Notes: generated by a model from the sequence alone, not told the origin. A stretch of 64,000 nucleotides of DNA from Lysobacter enzymogenes (GCF_023617245.1 NZ_CP067396.1:186001-250000), one strand, 5' to 3'. Counted from the stretch's first letter, positions 9,899 through 18,817 are shown. Numbers and translations: made by a program.

Positions 9899-10951
9899 TT
9901 ACGCGATGGGACGGGCCGCGTCGCCGTGGGCGTCGCGGGCGTGTTCCAGGTACCAGCTGGCCGCGCCGATCACGCCCAGGCGCTCGTTCTCGATCAGCCG
10001 CACCGGCACGGTCTCCAGCACCGGCCGCATCACGCCCTTGTCGAGCATGCGCGCGTGGAACGGGCTGTCGGGCACGAAGTCCTTGAGCTGCGGCAGGATG
10101 CCGCCGGCGATGAACACCGACTTGGCGCCGCTGATGACCACCAGGTCGCCGATCACGCTGCCGAGCAGGGCGCAGAAGGTCAGCACCGCTTCGCGCGCGA
10201 TCGCGTCGCCGCGGCGCGCGGCTTCGGTGATCGCCGCCGGCGCGCGCAGCGCCGGCTCGACCTCGGCCAGCGTGCACAGCGAGTCGTACAGGTTCACCAG
10301 CCCGGGGCCGGAGACGAAATGTTCGGTCTTGACGTAGTCGTGGCCGCGTTGCTGGACCAGCCGCAGCATCTCGACCTCGCGCGCGTTGCCCGGCGCGAAG
10401 GCGGTGTGGCCGGCTTCGGTCGGCAGCACCACGGTGCCGCGGCCGTGGGGAATGCGGATCGCCGCGCCCAGGCCGGTGCCCGGGCCGATCACCAGCACCG
10501 GGCCGGGCGCGGCATCGCGCACGCCCGGGGTGAGCAGGGTCGAATCGTCCGGCGCCATGCACTGGGCGGCGTTGGCGTTGGCCTGGAAATCGTTGATGAA
10601 CAGCACTTCGCGCAAGCCCAGCTCGGCGCGCAGTTCCGACAGCGAGATCGGCCACGGCAGGTTGGAATTGACCACGCGGTCTTCCAGCACCACACCGGCG
10701 CAGGCGATCACCACGCGCTCGACGCCGATGCCGTTGCCGGCGGTGAATTCGGCCAGGAACGCGCTGAGGATCGGCGCCAGGCTCGGGTAGTCGGCGCACA
10801 CGTACTTGCGGTGGGCGAGCACGGCGACGGTGTCGCCGCCCTGGCCCGGACGCACCAGCCCGACCCGGGTGTGGGTGCCGCCGACGTCGGCGGCGATGAA
10901 GCTGCCGGCCTCGGCCGAAGCGGCCGGGCTCAGTCGCGGCGCCGCGCTCAT
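9899..10951 (-). CDS. Glucokinase-family sugar kinase (glucose or N-acetylglucosamine)
   Basis: A 350-residue cytoplasmic kinase of the bacterial glucokinase (Glk) family. The phosphate-binding loop is IAADVGGTHTRVGLV; NSNLPWPIS and FINDFQANANA form the sugar site; VIGPGTGLGAA and the adenosine-motif region FIAGGILPQL follow. The start at 10951 places the phosphate loop about 20 residues in, as expected. Its position between a TonB receptor and a divergent GlcNAc-type permease suggests it phosphorylates N-acetylglucosamine or glucose from chito- or glyco-oligosaccharides. The shared upstream region holds a perfect LacI-type palindrome at 11123-11138, so the gene is probably induced by the sugar. 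Confidence 0.87.
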   Translation of the reverse strand: MSAAPRLSPAASAEAGSFIAADVGGTHTRVGLVRPGQGGDTVAVLAHRKYVCADYPSLAPILSAFLAEFTAGNGIGVERVVIACAGVVLEDRVVNSNLPWPISLSELRAELGLREVLFINDFQANANAAQCMAPDDSTLLTPGVRDAAPGPVLVIGPGTGLGAAIRIPHGRGTVVLPTEAGHTAFAPGNAREVEMLRLVQQRGHDYVKTEHFVSGPGLVNLYDSLCTLAEVEPALRAPAAITEAARRGDAIAREAVLTFCALLGSVIGDLVVISGAKSVFIAGGILPQLKDFVPDSPFHARMLDKGVMRPVLETVPVRLIENERLGVIGAASWYLEHARDAHGDAARPIA

Positions 10952-11122
10952 GCGCGCACCCGCGTCCGCGCGGCGTCGCTGCGGCCGTTCATGCGGCGCG
11001 AGCGCCCGTGTTGCGGCCGCTGCGGCTGCGATTGCCCGGTTTCCGACGACCCGTCCCACTGCATGCGCCCTCCACGGCTGCCCTTGAGCGTTCCCCTTGG
11101 CGGCGCCGAGACTGCACCCGCT

Positions 11123-11138
11123 TTGACAACGTTGTCAA
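11123..11138. promoter_or_regulatory. Perfect 16-bp palindromic operator, LacI-type
   Basis: TTGACAACGTTGTCAA is a perfect dyad with central CG, the hallmark of LacI-family operators. It lies in the divergent region between the sugar kinase (start 10951) and the permease (start 11386). A related half-site follows at 11295. The cognate regulator is not encoded next to it. Confidence 0.75.
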
Positions 11139-11294
11139 CAAGACTCCGCAAAACCGTCATGCACGGGCGCAAACCGTGCCTGCGACCGCGCTTTTATTGA
11201 TGCGCCGCAACATGCCGGCGCGCGCCGGAGATCACGTTCTGGCGCGGGTTTCGGCCGAATCGGGCGGTCCCGGTTGGCAGGACGCGTGCACTTG

Positions 11295-11319
11295 TGACAA
11301 CGTTGGGCCAACGCTTGTC
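11295..11319. promoter_or_regulatory. Second, imperfect LacI-type operator close to the permease gene
   Basis: The sequence TGACAACGTTG (11295-11305) repeats the left arm and centre of the perfect palindrome 172 bases away. It also runs into an overlapping dyad CGTTGG-G-CCAACG (11301-11313) flanked by ACAA and TTGT. It sits about 70 bases upstream of the permease start, a position suited to repression. Confidence 0.5.
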
Positions 11320-11385
11320 GTGCCGGTCAACCGGAGCAAGGCGCACGCGGCGGGCGTCTCCCGCCTGCCCTGGGAGGGGAGTCTC

Positions 11386-12705
11386 ATGTCGGTTGCAAAC
11401 GCCAGCGCGCCGCCGCGCTATCTCATGTCGATCGGGATCATCGGCGCGTTGTTCTTCGTATTCGGCTTCGTCACCTGGCTCAACGGCCCGCTGATCGGTT
11501 TCGCCCAGCTCGCCTTCGACCTGGACGAGGTCGGCGCCTTCCTGGTGCCGATGGCCTTCTACTTGTCGTACTTCTTCCTGGCCCTGCCGGCCTCGTCGAT
11601 CCTGCGCTTCACCGGGATGAAGCGCGGCATGGCCCTGGGCCTGCTGGTGATGGCGATCGGCGCGGCGGTGTTCGGCGAGTTCACCACCCAGCGCTGGTAC
11701 CCCGGCGCGCTCGGCGGCCTGTTCGTGATCGGCGCGGGCCTGGCGGTGCTGCAGACCGCGGTCAATCCCTACATCAGCATCCTCGGCCCGATCGAGGGCG
11801 CGGCGCAGCGCATCGCGGTGATGGGCATCTGCAACAAGATCGCCGGCATCCTCGCGCCGATCGTGCTCGGCACCCTGGTGCTGCACGGCATGGGCGACCT
11901 CGCCGAGCAGGTCAAGGGCGCCGATCCGGCGACCAAGGAGCAGCTGTTGAACCAGTTCGCGTCCAGCATCCACGGCCCGTATCTGCTGATGGCCGGCGTG
12001 CTCGCCGTGCTCGCGGTCGGCGTGCTGTTCTCGCCGCTGCCGGAACTGCGCGGCGAAGAGGTCAACAAGAGCGGCGCCGACAACGGCGGCGCCGGCCGCG
12101 GCCTGTTCGGCTATCCGCACCTGTGGCTCGGCGCGCTGTGCATCTTCGTCTACGTCGGCGTGGAGGTGATGGCCGGCGACGCCATCGGCACCTACGGCCA
12201 CAGCTTCGGCCTGCCGCTGGACAAGACCAAGTTCTTCACCTCCTTCACCCTTGGCGGCATGTTGCTCGGCTACATCGTCGGCCTGATCGTGATCCCGCGC
12301 TTCATCTCGCAGGAGCGCTACCTGTCGTGGTCGGCGGTGCTGGGCGTGCTGTTGAGCATCGGCGCGTTCGCCACCCACGGCTATGTGTCGGTGCTGTTCG
12401 TGGCCGCGCTGGGCTTCGCCAACGCGATGATGTGGCCGGCGATCTTCCCGCTCGGCATCCGCGGCCTGGGCCGCCACACCGAGACCGGCTCGGCGATCAT
12501 GGTCATGGGCATCGCCGGCGGCGCGGTGGTGCCGCAGCTGTACGCGGTGCTGAAGCAGCACTTCGACTTCCAGGCGGTGTTCCTGGCGCTGATGGTGCCG
12601 TGCTACCTGTACATCCTGTTCTTCGCCAAGGTCGGGCATAAGGTCGGCCAGCGCGAGTCCGGCGGCGCCGGCGCCGCGGCGCGGCCCGCGGTCGAGGCGA
12701 ACTGA
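11386..12705 (+). CDS. MFS sugar permease of the FHS family (NagP-like)
   Basis: A 439-residue inner-membrane sugar/proton symporter with about 12 membrane segments. It belongs to the fucose-permease (FHS) branch of the major facilitator superfamily: early motif FFVFGFVTWLNGPL, the conserved TAVNPYIS segment and the pseudo-repeat MWPAIFPLGIRGLG are visible. The ATG at 11386 follows a strong GGGAGGGGA ribosome binding site. Homologues in this position transport N-acetylglucosamine in Xanthomonas and Shewanella. Divergent from the sugar kinase gene with LacI-type operators between them, so it likely brings GlcNAc into the cytoplasm for that kinase. Substrate assignment is by context. Confidence 0.88.
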   Translation: MSVANASAPPRYLMSIGIIGALFFVFGFVTWLNGPLIGFAQLAFDLDEVGAFLVPMAFYLSYFFLALPASSILRFTGMKRGMALGLLVMAIGAAVFGEFTTQRWYPGALGGLFVIGAGLAVLQTAVNPYISILGPIEGAAQRIAVMGICNKIAGILAPIVLGTLVLHGMGDLAEQVKGADPATKEQLLNQFASSIHGPYLLMAGVLAVLAVGVLFSPLPELRGEEVNKSGADNGGAGRGLFGYPHLWLGALCIFVYVGVEVMAGDAIGTYGHSFGLPLDKTKFFTSFTLGGMLLGYIVGLIVIPRFISQERYLSWSAVLGVLLSIGAFATHGYVSVLFVAALGFANAMMWPAIFPLGIRGLGRHTETGSAIMVMGIAGGAVVPQLYAVLKQHFDFQAVFLALMVPCYLYILFFAKVGHKVGQRESGGAGAAARPAVEAN

Positions 12706-12713
12706 ACGTCGCC

Positions 12714-12737
12714 CGGGCCCCGCGCAGGCGGGGCCCG
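12714..12737 (+). terminator. Strong GC hairpin after the permease gene (terminator-like)
   Basis: Perfect 10-bp stem CGGGCCCCGC / GCGGGGCCCG with a GCAG loop, beginning 8 bases after the permease stop. No T-tract follows, so termination would not be of the classical intrinsic kind. Confidence 0.5.
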
Positions 12738-12760
12738 CTGGGTCGAACGGCTGAACTGCT

Positions 12761-12880
12761 GTGGGCGGGCCTTCAGGTCCGCCGCGGCTTCGCTCCCGTG
12801 GGAGGGCCTTCAGGCCCGACGCTTTCCGCTCAGGTCGCTGCGATCTGAAATCAGAGCATCGGGCCTGAAGGCCTTCCCAC
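12761..12880. repeat. Cluster of three extragenic palindromes, family 2 (GGGCCTTCAGGCCC core)
   Basis: Three related units sit in this intergenic stretch: 12761-12785 (variant, GGGCGGGCCTTCAGGTCC), 12798-12822 (GTGGGAGGGCCTTCAGGCCC then GACGC), and an inverted unit at 12861-12880. A further copy identical to the second lies at 40804-40828. The core is self-complementary and can form a hairpin in RNA. Confidence 0.8.
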
Positions 12881-12986
12881 CTCGATCCGGTCGAAATTTC
12901 AACGCCGCCGCGCCCGGCTTCGCCGGACGCGGCGTTCCGCCAAATGACGCTGGCCGCTGCGGCGGCGCTTCGGTATCGTGCACGCA

Positions 12987-13793
12987 ATGAATGCGCCGCC
13001 TCCCCACGCCGGCGCGGTCGCGCCCACCGGGGCGTCGGCCGCGCGTGCGCTGCGTTACCTGGTCCGTACGCCCTTGCTGCTGTGGCACGTGTTCGTCCAC
13101 CTGCCGCTGGTGCTGCTGCTGATCACCCTGCCGACCGCCCGCATCCCCTGGGGCGACGTCCCGCTGGAACACCGCGTGATCCGGGCCTGGTCGGCCGGGC
13201 TGATGCGCGTGTTCGGCTTCCGCCTGCGCCGGATCGGCACGCCGCTGCCGGGCGCGGCGCTGTTCGTCGCCAACCACGTCAGCTGGGTCGACATCGAGAT
13301 CCTGCACAGCCAGCGCATGATGGGCTTCGTCGCCAAGCGCGAGATCGCCGGTTGGCCGGTGGTCGGCTGGCTGGCCGCGCGCGGCCACACCATCTTCCAT
13401 TCGCGCGGCAGCACCGAGTCGCTCGGCGGCGTGCTGCACGAGATGCTCGCGCGCCTGCGCGCGGGCCGTTCGGTCGGCGTGTTCCCCGAAGGCGGCACCC
13501 GCGGCGGGCGCGAGATCGGCCCGTTCCACGCGCGCATCTTCATGGCCGCGGTCGAGGCCGGCGTGCCGGTGCAGCCGGTGGCGCTGCGCTACGGCGAGCG
13601 CGGCGACGCCCAGGCCGTGGTCGCGTTCCAGGGCCGCGAGAGCTTCTTCGCCAACTTCCTGCGCCTGCTCGGCGAGCCAGGGCGGCTGGCGGAAGTGCAT
13701 TTCCTCGCCCCGATCGGCCCGGGCGAAGCCGACGGCCGCCGCCGCATCGCCGAACTGGCGCGGCAGCGCATCGTCGAGGCGATGGCGAGCTGA
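12987..13793 (+). CDS. 1-acyl-sn-glycerol-3-phosphate acyltransferase family protein (PlsC-like)
   Basis: A membrane acyltransferase of about 268 residues, predicted to transfer an acyl chain to a lysophospholipid. One hydrophobic segment near the N-terminus (TPLLLWHVFVHLPLVLLLIT) anchors it. Motif I is the HX4D signature in NHVSWVD, and motif III is FPEGGTRGG; both are intact. The ATG at 12987 is preferred over the GTG at 12978, which would add three residues. Only 7 bases separate its stop from the following hydrolase gene, so both are probably cotranscribed. The exact acyl acceptor (phospholipid, ornithine lipid or other) cannot be read from the sequence. Confidence 0.88.
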   Translation: MNAPPPHAGAVAPTGASAARALRYLVRTPLLLWHVFVHLPLVLLLITLPTARIPWGDVPLEHRVIRAWSAGLMRVFGFRLRRIGTPLPGAALFVANHVSWVDIEILHSQRMMGFVAKREIAGWPVVGWLAARGHTIFHSRGSTESLGGVLHEMLARLRAGRSVGVFPEGGTRGGREIGPFHARIFMAAVEAGVPVQPVALRYGERGDAQAVVAFQGRESFFANFLRLLGEPGRLAEVHFLAPIGPGEADGRRRIAELARQRIVEAMAS

Positions 13794-13800
13794 GGCGGCG

Positions 13801-14793
13801 ATGCTGACCGCCGCCGACTACGCGCCCCCGCGCTGGCTGCGCAACGCCCATGTGCAGTCGGTGCTCGGCTCCAGCCCGCTGCGCCGGCGCACCGCCGAAC
13901 AACGCCTGGCCGCGGCCGGCGCGCGCACCGAGATCCACCTGCTGGAAACCGCCGGCGGCGTGCGCCTGCAGGGCTTGCACAGCGCGGTGCCGGGCGTGCG
14001 CCCGCACGGGCTGGTGCTGCTGCTGCACGGCTGGGAAGGCAGCGCCGAGTCCAACTACATGCGCCTGACCGCGGCGCAGTTGCTCGGTCGCGGCTTCGAG
14101 GTGTTCCGGCTCAACTTCCGCGACCACGGCGACACCCACCACCTCAACGAAGGCCTGTTCCACTCCAACCGGCTCGAGGAAGTGGTGCAGGCCGCGCAGG
14201 AAGTGGCGCGGCGCTTCCCGCTGCGGCCGCTGTCGGTGGCCGGCTACTCGCTCGGCGGCAACTTCGCCTTGCGCCTGGCGCTGCGCGCCAGCGAGATCGG
14301 CCTGCCGCTGGCGCACGCGGTCGCGGTGTGCCCGGTGCTGGACCCGGCGCGGACCATGGATTCGATGGAAACCGGCCTGCCGATGTACCTGTGGTACTTC
14401 GAGCGCAAGTGGCGCGATTCGCTGGCGCGCAAGCGCGACCTGTTCCCGTCCGTGCACGACTTCGACGACCGCACCCTGGGCCTGCGCATGCGTCCGCTGA
14501 CCCAGTGGATGGTCGAGCGGCACACCGATTTCGGCACCCTGGACCGCTATTTCGAAGGCTATTCCATCGCCGGACCGCGGCTGGCGCGGCTGCAGGTGCC
14601 GGCCAGCATCCTGATGGCCGCCGACGATCCGGTGATTCCGCTGGACGCGTTCGGCGAACTGCAATTGCCGCCGCATTCGCGCCTGGAAGTGGCGCCGTGG
14701 GGCGGCCATTGCGGGTTCCTGGAGAACGCGCGCCTGGACGGCTTCGCCGAGCGCTGGATCGCCGACCGGCTGGCGGCGCTGGCGGCGGGCTGA
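13801..14793 (+). CDS. YheT-family alpha/beta hydrolase
   Basis: A 330-residue alpha/beta-fold hydrolase of the YheT/UPF0017 family, related to eukaryotic ABHD1/3 lipases. The oxyanion segment is LLHGWEGS, the nucleophile elbow GYSLGG holds the catalytic serine, the acid is in AADDPVIP and the histidine in GGHCGF, so the triad is complete. No signal peptide is seen. It directly follows the PlsC-like acyltransferase, which suggests a shared role in lipid turnover; the substrate is unknown. Confidence 0.88.
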   Translation: MLTAADYAPPRWLRNAHVQSVLGSSPLRRRTAEQRLAAAGARTEIHLLETAGGVRLQGLHSAVPGVRPHGLVLLLHGWEGSAESNYMRLTAAQLLGRGFEVFRLNFRDHGDTHHLNEGLFHSNRLEEVVQAAQEVARRFPLRPLSVAGYSLGGNFALRLALRASEIGLPLAHAVAVCPVLDPARTMDSMETGLPMYLWYFERKWRDSLARKRDLFPSVHDFDDRTLGLRMRPLTQWMVERHTDFGTLDRYFEGYSIAGPRLARLQVPASILMAADDPVIPLDAFGELQLPPHSRLEVAPWGGHCGFLENARLDGFAERWIADRLAALAAG

Positions 14794-15099
14794 GCGCGGT
14801 CGTGGCGGCGTCCGCCGCGGTCGCCGCTCCCGCAGCCGCAAACGAAGCCGCCCGGAGCCCCTGTAGGAGCGGCGCAAGCCGCGACCGCGCCCCCCGCCCG
14901 CCGGCGCCCGTCGCCCATGGCGCCGCGCCCTGCCGTGCCTGAGCCGAATTCGAGCGCGCGCCCGCGTCGCCCGCCCGCGCCGCGCCGGCCCCACGATCCA
15001 GTCCGCGCCCGCCCGCCGCCGCCGGACTCGGCAAAGCCGCGCAACCCGGCCCGCGCGCCTACAATCCCCACCTCACTTATCCAGCGCGAATCAGGTCAC
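14794..15099. other. Intergenic region with one extragenic palindrome
   Basis: About 300 bases between the hydrolase and the TPR gene. It holds one family-1 extragenic palindrome at 14862-14889 and otherwise no convincing gene. The last 30 bases carry the leader of the TPR gene, with only a weak ribosome binding site (CAGGTCAC). Confidence 0.7.
14862..14889 (+). repeat. Extragenic palindrome, family 1 (forward, single)
   Basis: A 28-base unit beginning TGTAGGAGCGGCGC and ending AGCCGCGACCGCG. It is identical to the two units at 28045-28072 (inverted) and 28099-28126, and close to those near 41552 and 45424. The GCGGC...GCCGC arms can form a hairpin. Confidence 0.88.
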
Positions 15100-17172
15100 A
15101 TGTACGAATCCATCCTCGACGCCCTGCGCCGCGGCGCGGCGGCGGAGGCGATCGCCGCCGCCGAACAGCTCGCCGGCGAGCACCCCAACGACGCCACCGC
15201 GCACCGCCTGCACGCCGCCGCGCTGCGCCTGGGCGGCGAGCGCGACGCCGCGGTGGCCGCGCTCGACCGCGCCATCGGCCTGGCGCCGGAGGAAGCGCAG
15301 CTGCACCTGGAGCGCGCCGGCGCGCTGCTCGACGGCCGCCAGCTCGACGAGGCCCAGGCCGCCCTGGCCCGGGCGATCGGCCTGGACCCGAACCAGTTCC
15401 CCGCCTACATCGTCAAGGCGCAGCTGGCGCTGCTGCGCGGCGACCTCGACGAGGCCGAGCGCCTGGGCCGCACCGCCGCGCGCATCGCCCCGGAGCATCC
15501 GCGCGTGGGCGCGGTGGTCGGCATGCTGGCGCTGCGCCGCGGCGACGCCGAGCGCGCCCTGGCCGTGCTCAGCCAGGCCGCCGCGGTCGCGCCGGACGAT
15601 CCGCAGGTGCTGCACGCGCTGGGGTTCGCCTACCTGGCCAAGGATCATCTCGCGTTCGCCGAACAGTGCTTCGCGCGCCTGGACGAGCTCAATCCCGCCC
15701 AGCCCACGCTGCAGTTGCTGATCGCCGACCTGCTGCGCCGCCAGTCGCGCTTCCAGGAAGCGGCCGAGCGCATCGCGCCGCTGGCCGACCGCGACGGCGC
15801 CGATTTCGGCGTGCGCCGCTGGGCCGCCGAACTCGAACTCGACGCCGGCCGCAACGAGCGCGCGCTGCAGCTCGCCCAGGCGCTGTTCGCCGAACACCCC
15901 GACGATCCGCGCACGCTCGACGCCAGCATGGAAGCCTGGCGCCGCGCCGGCGCCTTCGACGCCGCGCGCGAAGCGCTGGAGACCGCATTGGCCGCGCACG
16001 CGCAGGCGCCGCACCTGTGGCGCGCGCGGCTGGCGCTGGAGCCGTTCGCCGACGATTCGGCGTTGGCGGTGATCGAACGCTGGCGCGAGGCCATGCCCGA
16101 GCACCTGGCCGCGCTGGAAGCGCGCGCCGCCGTGCACGACCACCGCGGCGAGCACGAGCAGGCCGAGGCCATCGCCCAGCGCATCGTCGAGCTGAGCCCG
16201 GGCGACACCAACGCCGAGATGCGCATCGTCCACGGCCTGACCGAGCGCGATCCCGACGCCGCCGCCGAGCGCATCGAGCGCCTGATCGGCATGGCCGCGG
16301 ACCCGGCGGTGAAGCGCGAGCTGCGCCAGCTGCTCGGCCAGACCCTCGACGTGGCCGGCCAGCCCGAGGCCGCGGCCGCGACCTGGGCCGAACTGCACGC
16401 CGAAGCCGCCGACCAGCGCCTGCCGCTGAATCCGATCAGCCGCCGCGGCGGCTCGGATTGGCCGGCGCTGGCGCCGATTCCCGAGAACGGCCGCGGCATC
16501 CTGATGCTGTGGGGCGCGCCGGGTTCGCGGGTGGAGCGCATCGCCAACGTGCTCAACGCCGCCGGCGCGCCGCTGCTGGTCGACCGTTTCGGCGCGCAGC
16601 CGCCGACCGACCCGATGCAGCGCTACGGCACGGTCGAGGAACTGCTCGGCGGCAGCCTCGATCCGGCGTTCCTGGTCAAGCTCTACCGCGCCGCGCTGCC
16701 CGCGCGCGGCGCCGCCGAAGGCCCGGTGTTCGACTGGCTGCTGTGGTGGGACAACGCCCTGCTGCGCGCGCTGCGTCCGTACCTGCCCGAGGCGTTCCTG
16801 CTGATCCCGATCCGCGACCCGCGCGACATGCTGCTGGATTGGCTCGCCTACGGCAGCCCGACGCCGTACGCGCTGAGCGCGCCGGACGATGCCGCGCGCT
16901 GGCTGGCGCAGAGCCTGGAGCAGGTCGCCGAGCTGCACGAGGGCGACCTGTTCCCGCACCGGCTGGTGCGCCTGGACGAGACCGGCGAAGACCCGGCCGC
17001 GATCGCCCAGTTGCTCGCCGATACCCTGCGCGTGAACCTGCAGCTGCCCGCCGGAATCCGCCTGCGTCCGCGCATGGCCGACGGCCGCTGGCGCGAGTAC
17101 CAGGGCGCGCTGGGCGAGGCCTTCGCCGCGCTCGCCCCGGTCGCGCGCCGGCTCGGTTATCCCGAGCGCTGA
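15100..17172 (+). CDS. TPR protein with degenerate sulfotransferase-like C-terminal domain
   Basis: A 690-residue cytoplasmic protein. Residues 1-450 form a long tetratricopeptide array, with typical units such as LHLERAGALLDGRQLDEAQAA and VLHALGFAYLAKDHLAFAEQ. From about residue 465 the fold resembles the TPR/sulfotransferase family: ILMLWGAPGSRVERIANVL sits where the 5'-phosphosulfate loop is expected, and LLIPIRDPRDMLLDWLAYG matches the 3'-phosphate region. The usual PRSGTT loop is replaced by APGSRVE, so sulfotransferase activity is doubtful. The ATG at 15100 is chosen because TPR helices start there. Neighbours give no pathway. Transcribed alone; a GC hairpin (about 17180-17205) follows its stop. 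Confidence 0.8.
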   Translation: MYESILDALRRGAAAEAIAAAEQLAGEHPNDATAHRLHAAALRLGGERDAAVAALDRAIGLAPEEAQLHLERAGALLDGRQLDEAQAALARAIGLDPNQFPAYIVKAQLALLRGDLDEAERLGRTAARIAPEHPRVGAVVGMLALRRGDAERALAVLSQAAAVAPDDPQVLHALGFAYLAKDHLAFAEQCFARLDELNPAQPTLQLLIADLLRRQSRFQEAAERIAPLADRDGADFGVRRWAAELELDAGRNERALQLAQALFAEHPDDPRTLDASMEAWRRAGAFDAAREALETALAAHAQAPHLWRARLALEPFADDSALAVIERWREAMPEHLAALEARAAVHDHRGEHEQAEAIAQRIVELSPGDTNAEMRIVHGLTERDPDAAAERIERLIGMAADPAVKRELRQLLGQTLDVAGQPEAAAATWAELHAEAADQRLPLNPISRRGGSDWPALAPIPENGRGILMLWGAPGSRVERIANVLNAAGAPLLVDRFGAQPPTDPMQRYGTVEELLGGSLDPAFLVKLYRAALPARGAAEGPVFDWLLWWDNALLRALRPYLPEAFLLIPIRDPRDMLLDWLAYGSPTPYALSAPDDAARWLAQSLEQVAELHEGDLFPHRLVRLDETGEDPAAIAQLLADTLRVNLQLPAGIRLRPRMADGRWREYQGALGEAFAALAPVARRLGYPER

Positions 17173-17416
17173 GGCGCGCGCCGCCGCCGATGCGCGGCGG
17201 CGGTCGCGGTCGCCGTCATGCGCCGGTGCGATCATGGGCCGTTGCGTCCGCGCGGCGGCGCCGCACCGTCGCCGGCGTGAGCCGTTTCGAGCGACCATCG
17301 CCGCCGTGCGGCAGCGTTTCGAAGAAAGCATCGTTTCCGCCAGCACCGGCACCCGCGCGTGGTTCCGCCCGCCGCGCGAGGTGCGACGAGAACCCGACTC
17401 GCCCCAGGAGTTCGCC

Positions 17417-18043
17417 ATGCAGATCCGCAGCAACAGCTTCCAGCATCGCCAGCGCCTGGCGGCCGAATTCGCCGCCGGCCAGGCCACCGCCGACGGCTTC
17501 GGCTTCGCCGCCAACCGCAATCCGCACCTGGCCTGGGACGACGTGCCCGCCGGTACGCGCTCGTTCGCGCTGATCTGCATCGACCCGGACGTGCCGACCG
17601 TGGCCGAGATGGTCGGCCGCGCCGACGTGCGCATTCCCGAACACCAGGTGCGCGGCGACTTCATCCACTGGGTCATGGCCGACATCCCCGCCGACGTGCG
17701 CGAGATCGCCGCCGGCAGCTGCAGCGACGGTGTGGTCGCGCACGGCAAGCGCGATCCGGCCGGCCCGCGCGGCGCGCGCCAGGGCCTGAACGACTACACC
17801 GGCTGGTTCGCGTCCGATCCGGCCATGGCCGGCGACTGGTACGGCTACGACGGCCCGTTCCCGCCGCCCAACGATTTGCGCCTGCACCGTTATTTCTTCC
17901 GCCTGTACGCCCTCGACGTCGAGCGCCTGCCGCTGGCGCCGCGCTTCGGCGCCGGCGACGTGTTCAATGCGATGCACGGGCACGTGCTCGCGCAGGCCTC
18001 GATCTACGGCACGTATTCGCTCAATCCGGCGGTGAAGGGGTGA
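17417..18043 (+). CDS. PEBP/YbhB-YbcL family (Raf kinase inhibitor-like) protein
   Basis: A 208-residue protein of the phosphatidylethanolamine-binding family. The ligand-pocket motifs are visible: the DPDVPT loop, FIHWVMADIP (the HW signature) and the later YFFRLYALD strand. No signal peptide is present, so it is cytoplasmic. The ATG at 17417 follows an AGGAG site. Its last bases overlap the GTG start of the next gene (GTGA), so the two are translationally coupled. The function of bacterial members is not settled. Confidence 0.87.
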   Translation: MQIRSNSFQHRQRLAAEFAAGQATADGFGFAANRNPHLAWDDVPAGTRSFALICIDPDVPTVAEMVGRADVRIPEHQVRGDFIHWVMADIPADVREIAAGSCSDGVVAHGKRDPAGPRGARQGLNDYTGWFASDPAMAGDWYGYDGPFPPPNDLRLHRYFFRLYALDVERLPLAPRFGAGDVFNAMHGHVLAQASIYGTYSLNPAVKG

Positions 18044-18801
18044 GCCAGCGCGTCGCCTTGGTCAGCGGCGCCAGCCGCGGCATCGGCGCGGCGGTCGCGC
18101 GCGAGCTGTCGGCGGCGGGCTGCGCGGTGGCGCTGGTGGCGCGTTCGGGCGAGGCCCTGGCCGCGCTGGCCGCGCAACTGCCGGGCCCGGCGCTGGCGTT
18201 GCCGGCCGACCTGTCCGAGCCCGACGCCGCCGCGCGCGCGGTCGCGGCCGCGCACAAGCGCTTCGGCCGCCTCGACGTGCTGGTCAACAACGCCGGCGCG
18301 ACCCCGCGCGGCGATTTCCTCGCCTTCGCCGATGCCGATTGGGACGCCGGCTTCGCGCTGAAGTTCTTCGGCGCGGTGCGGCTGTGCCGCGCGGCGTGGC
18401 CGGCCCTGGCCGAGAGCGGCGGCGCCATCGTCAATATCGCCGGCATCGGCGGGCGCACCGGCAGCGCCGAATTCGCCATCGGCGGCGCGGTCAACGCCGC
18501 GCTGCTGAACCTCACCAAATCGCTGGCCGACCGCGGCGTGCGCGACGGCGTGCGGGTCAACGCGGTCAACCCCAGCGCCATCGCCACCGAACGCAACCGG
18601 GCGCGGGTCGACGCGCTCGCGCGCGAACGCGGCATCGAACCGGACCAAGCCGCCGCGGAACTGGCTGCAAAACTCGGCATCGCCCGCTTCGGCGCGCCCG
18701 AGGAAGTCGCGCGCGTGGTCGCCTTCCTGGCCTCGGACGCGGCCAGCTACATGCAGGGCGCGATCATCGACGTCGACGGCGGCCAGACGCGAACCCTGTG
18801 A
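18040..18801 (+). CDS. Short-chain dehydrogenase/reductase with non-canonical active site
   Basis: A 253-residue Rossmann protein. The NAD(P) loop GASRGIG (residues 10-16) and NNAG (83-86) are intact, as is the C-terminal DVDGGQ. The catalytic region is atypical: aligning on LNLTKSLADRG puts glycine (G148) where the catalytic tyrosine should be and asparagine (N152) where the lysine should be, while the serine strand reads IVNIAGIGG. All three catalytic residues are therefore replaced. The start is the GTG at 18040, overlapping the PEBP stop codon. It may act as a binding or regulatory protein or use another mechanism; such GGxxN variants seem to form a recurring subfamily. Confidence 0.85.
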   Translation: MSQRVALVSGASRGIGAAVARELSAAGCAVALVARSGEALAALAAQLPGPALALPADLSEPDAAARAVAAAHKRFGRLDVLVNNAGATPRGDFLAFADADWDAGFALKFFGAVRLCRAAWPALAESGGAIVNIAGIGGRTGSAEFAIGGAVNAALLNLTKSLADRGVRDGVRVNAVNPSAIATERNRARVDALARERGIEPDQAAAELAAKLGIARFGAPEEVARVVAFLASDAASYMQGAIIDVDGGQTRTL

Positions 18802-18817
18802 TCCAACGAGCGCAGCC

